Assembly (NCBI GenBank): GCA_023396415.1
Contig: JAEWWJ010000071.1
Span: 1-35,097 of the forward strand
Origin: Bacteroidota bacterium
GTDB taxonomy: Bacteria; Bacteroidota; Bacteroidia; Bacteroidales; F082
Direction: 5' to 3'
Length of the DNA stretch: 35,097 nt
Shown: positions 34,388 to 35,097 of the stretch, one piece after another
How the letters are laid out: each line of letters starts with the position of its first letter
Numbering within the stretch: the stretch's first letter is position 1
Translations under genes and position numbers: made by a program
Notes under the pieces: model-generated
The model's input: only the letters and a program-made list of their open reading frames with translations
Told to the model about the DNA's origin: nothing
Database searches by the model: none

Positions 34388-34580
34388 AACGAATACAATA
34401 CAGCCAAAGAAGTAGGTTGATCTGCATAGTGTGTTGGAGTTTTTTTTTGTAAATCTAATTTTCCGGCTAACCACATAGATGAAGAATCAACTCATTTTTA
34501 TAAAATTTGAGGAATGACTTAGTTGCAGAGTCTATTGAGTGTTTTACAGTAATGTAAAGCATTTGAGCCTATTCATCATT

Positions 34581-35097
34581 TCAATTGAACTGACTAAAAA
34601 ACTCTTGCAAAGTCAAGTTGCTGTTGGTGAGGTTGAGTTTTTTCCTTAAACGGGTACGGGACACTTCAATACTTTTGAAGTTGAGGTTGGTGATGGCAGC
34701 CATATCTTTGGTCGTCATATTCAGTTTTAGCAAGGCGCACAAGCGTTTTTCGTTCAGGGTGAGGTTGGGAAACTCTTTCTCTAACTTTTCATAAAACTGA
34801 GAATAAATTTGTGAGAAGTACCAGAAAAATTCCTCCCATTGGTTCTTAGTTCCTTTTGTCCTGAGGTCTCTTGTAATCATTTCGAGTTGCGCCCTTTGCT
34901 TTTGAGATAAGGAAGGAGCAAATGCATCAAGCTGTTTAAAAGTAGCATCAATCAGTTCATTTTTTTCAGAAATTTTTAAGACCTTCTCAATAATTTCACG
35001 GTTGCGTAATTCAATGTCTTTTTCAACGCTTATCACTTGCAGAAATGCTTTTTCCTTTTTGATTTGATCAATCTTTCGAAGCTGAATGGTTCTTAAT
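34581..35097 (-). CDS. C-terminal part of a TPR/coiled-coil LuxR-type regulator (partial)
   Basis: The gene enters from the right edge; 171 codons are visible and the frame is open to the window end, so the GTG at 35036 is internal. A charged, coiled-coil-like region (RKIDQIKKEKAFLQVISVEK and on) precedes a LuxR-like helix-turn-helix. The latter comprises FPNLTLNEKRLCALLKLNMT, TKDMAAITNLNFKSIEVSRT and RLRKKLNL. This ending is typical of Bacteroidota membrane-anchored regulators with N-terminal TPR or two-component-style sensor domains. Target genes are unknown. Confidence 0.85.
   Translation of the reverse strand, partial: LRTIQLRKIDQIKKEKAFLQVISVEKDIELRNREIIEKVLKISEKNELIDATFKQLDAFAPSLSQKQRAQLEMITRDLRTKGTKNQWEEFFWYFSQIYSQFYEKLEKEFPNLTLNEKRLCALLKLNMTTKDMAAITNLNFKSIEVSRTRLRKKLNLTNSNLTLQEFFSQFN

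Larger units (their letters stand above)
34131..34580. other. Repeat-rich intergenic region
   Basis: 450 bp without a credible gene. It contains an inverted arrangement of GTCATTTCGAC-type elements: GCTGTCATT at 34241, its reverse complement AATGACAGC at 34310, and a forward copy at 34359-34387. A segment near 34171-34194 resembles one at 32557-32580. Confidence 0.6.

Overview
The window looks like chromosomal DNA of an anaerobic member of the Bacteroidota. Three reading frames carry, or once carried, a type IX secretion system (T9SS) C-terminal sorting domain with a YPNP/FPNP motif. A Porin_10-type outer-membrane protein, a TPR/LuxR-type regulator tail and a delta-60-repeat protein are also present, all typical of this phylum. 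About a dozen genes have the Bacteroidota -7 promoter element TAnnTTTG 15-70 bp before the start codon. A four-subunit 2-oxoacid:ferredoxin oxidoreductase and an ADP-forming acyl-CoA synthetase point to anaerobic energy metabolism. No rRNA, tRNA, CRISPR array, insertion sequence or phage gene was seen.

Layout, left to right: a 0.9 kb gene-free leader full of short degenerate repeats; a secreted protein with dockerin-like, cohesin-like and T9SS domains (910-3357); a decayed small secreted-protein gene (3513-3690); an EamA transporter; an exported bleomycin-hydrolase-type peptidase with a strong terminator; and a DjlA-like co-chaperone. On the minus strand follow a putative porin, then a three-gene run (TIGR02757 protein, voltage-gated K+ channel with zinc ribbon, YjgR-type ATPase). 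Next comes a minus-strand metabolic block: the oxidoreductase operon (ferredoxin, alpha, beta, gamma; 12627-15335), a PLP aminotransferase, an Mpv17-like membrane protein and the acyl-CoA synthetase. Divergent from it on the plus strand lies a TamA-TamB pair for outer-membrane assembly (20033-25769). Then come a small membrane protein, a 0.6 kb regulatory-looking region, a delta-60-repeat T9SS protein, and a 3.4 kb adhesin-like T9SS gene broken by in-frame stops. The right end holds a small outer-membrane protein, a hotdog thioesterase, a repeat-rich intergenic region, and the C-terminus of a LuxR-type regulator that leaves the window.

The most coherent functional story is the metabolic block. 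The aminotransferase can make 2-oxoacids from amino acids, the VOR/KOR-type enzyme can convert these to acyl-CoA with reduced ferredoxin, and the ADP-forming synthetase can recover ATP from the acyl-CoA. The most unusual sequence object is the adhesin-like gene at about 29107-32552. It keeps one reading frame for roughly 1,150 codons, yet it is cut by TGA, TAA and a tandem TAG-TAA, and its start codon is out of frame at an A7 tract. I did not find a convincing entirely new multi-gene system.
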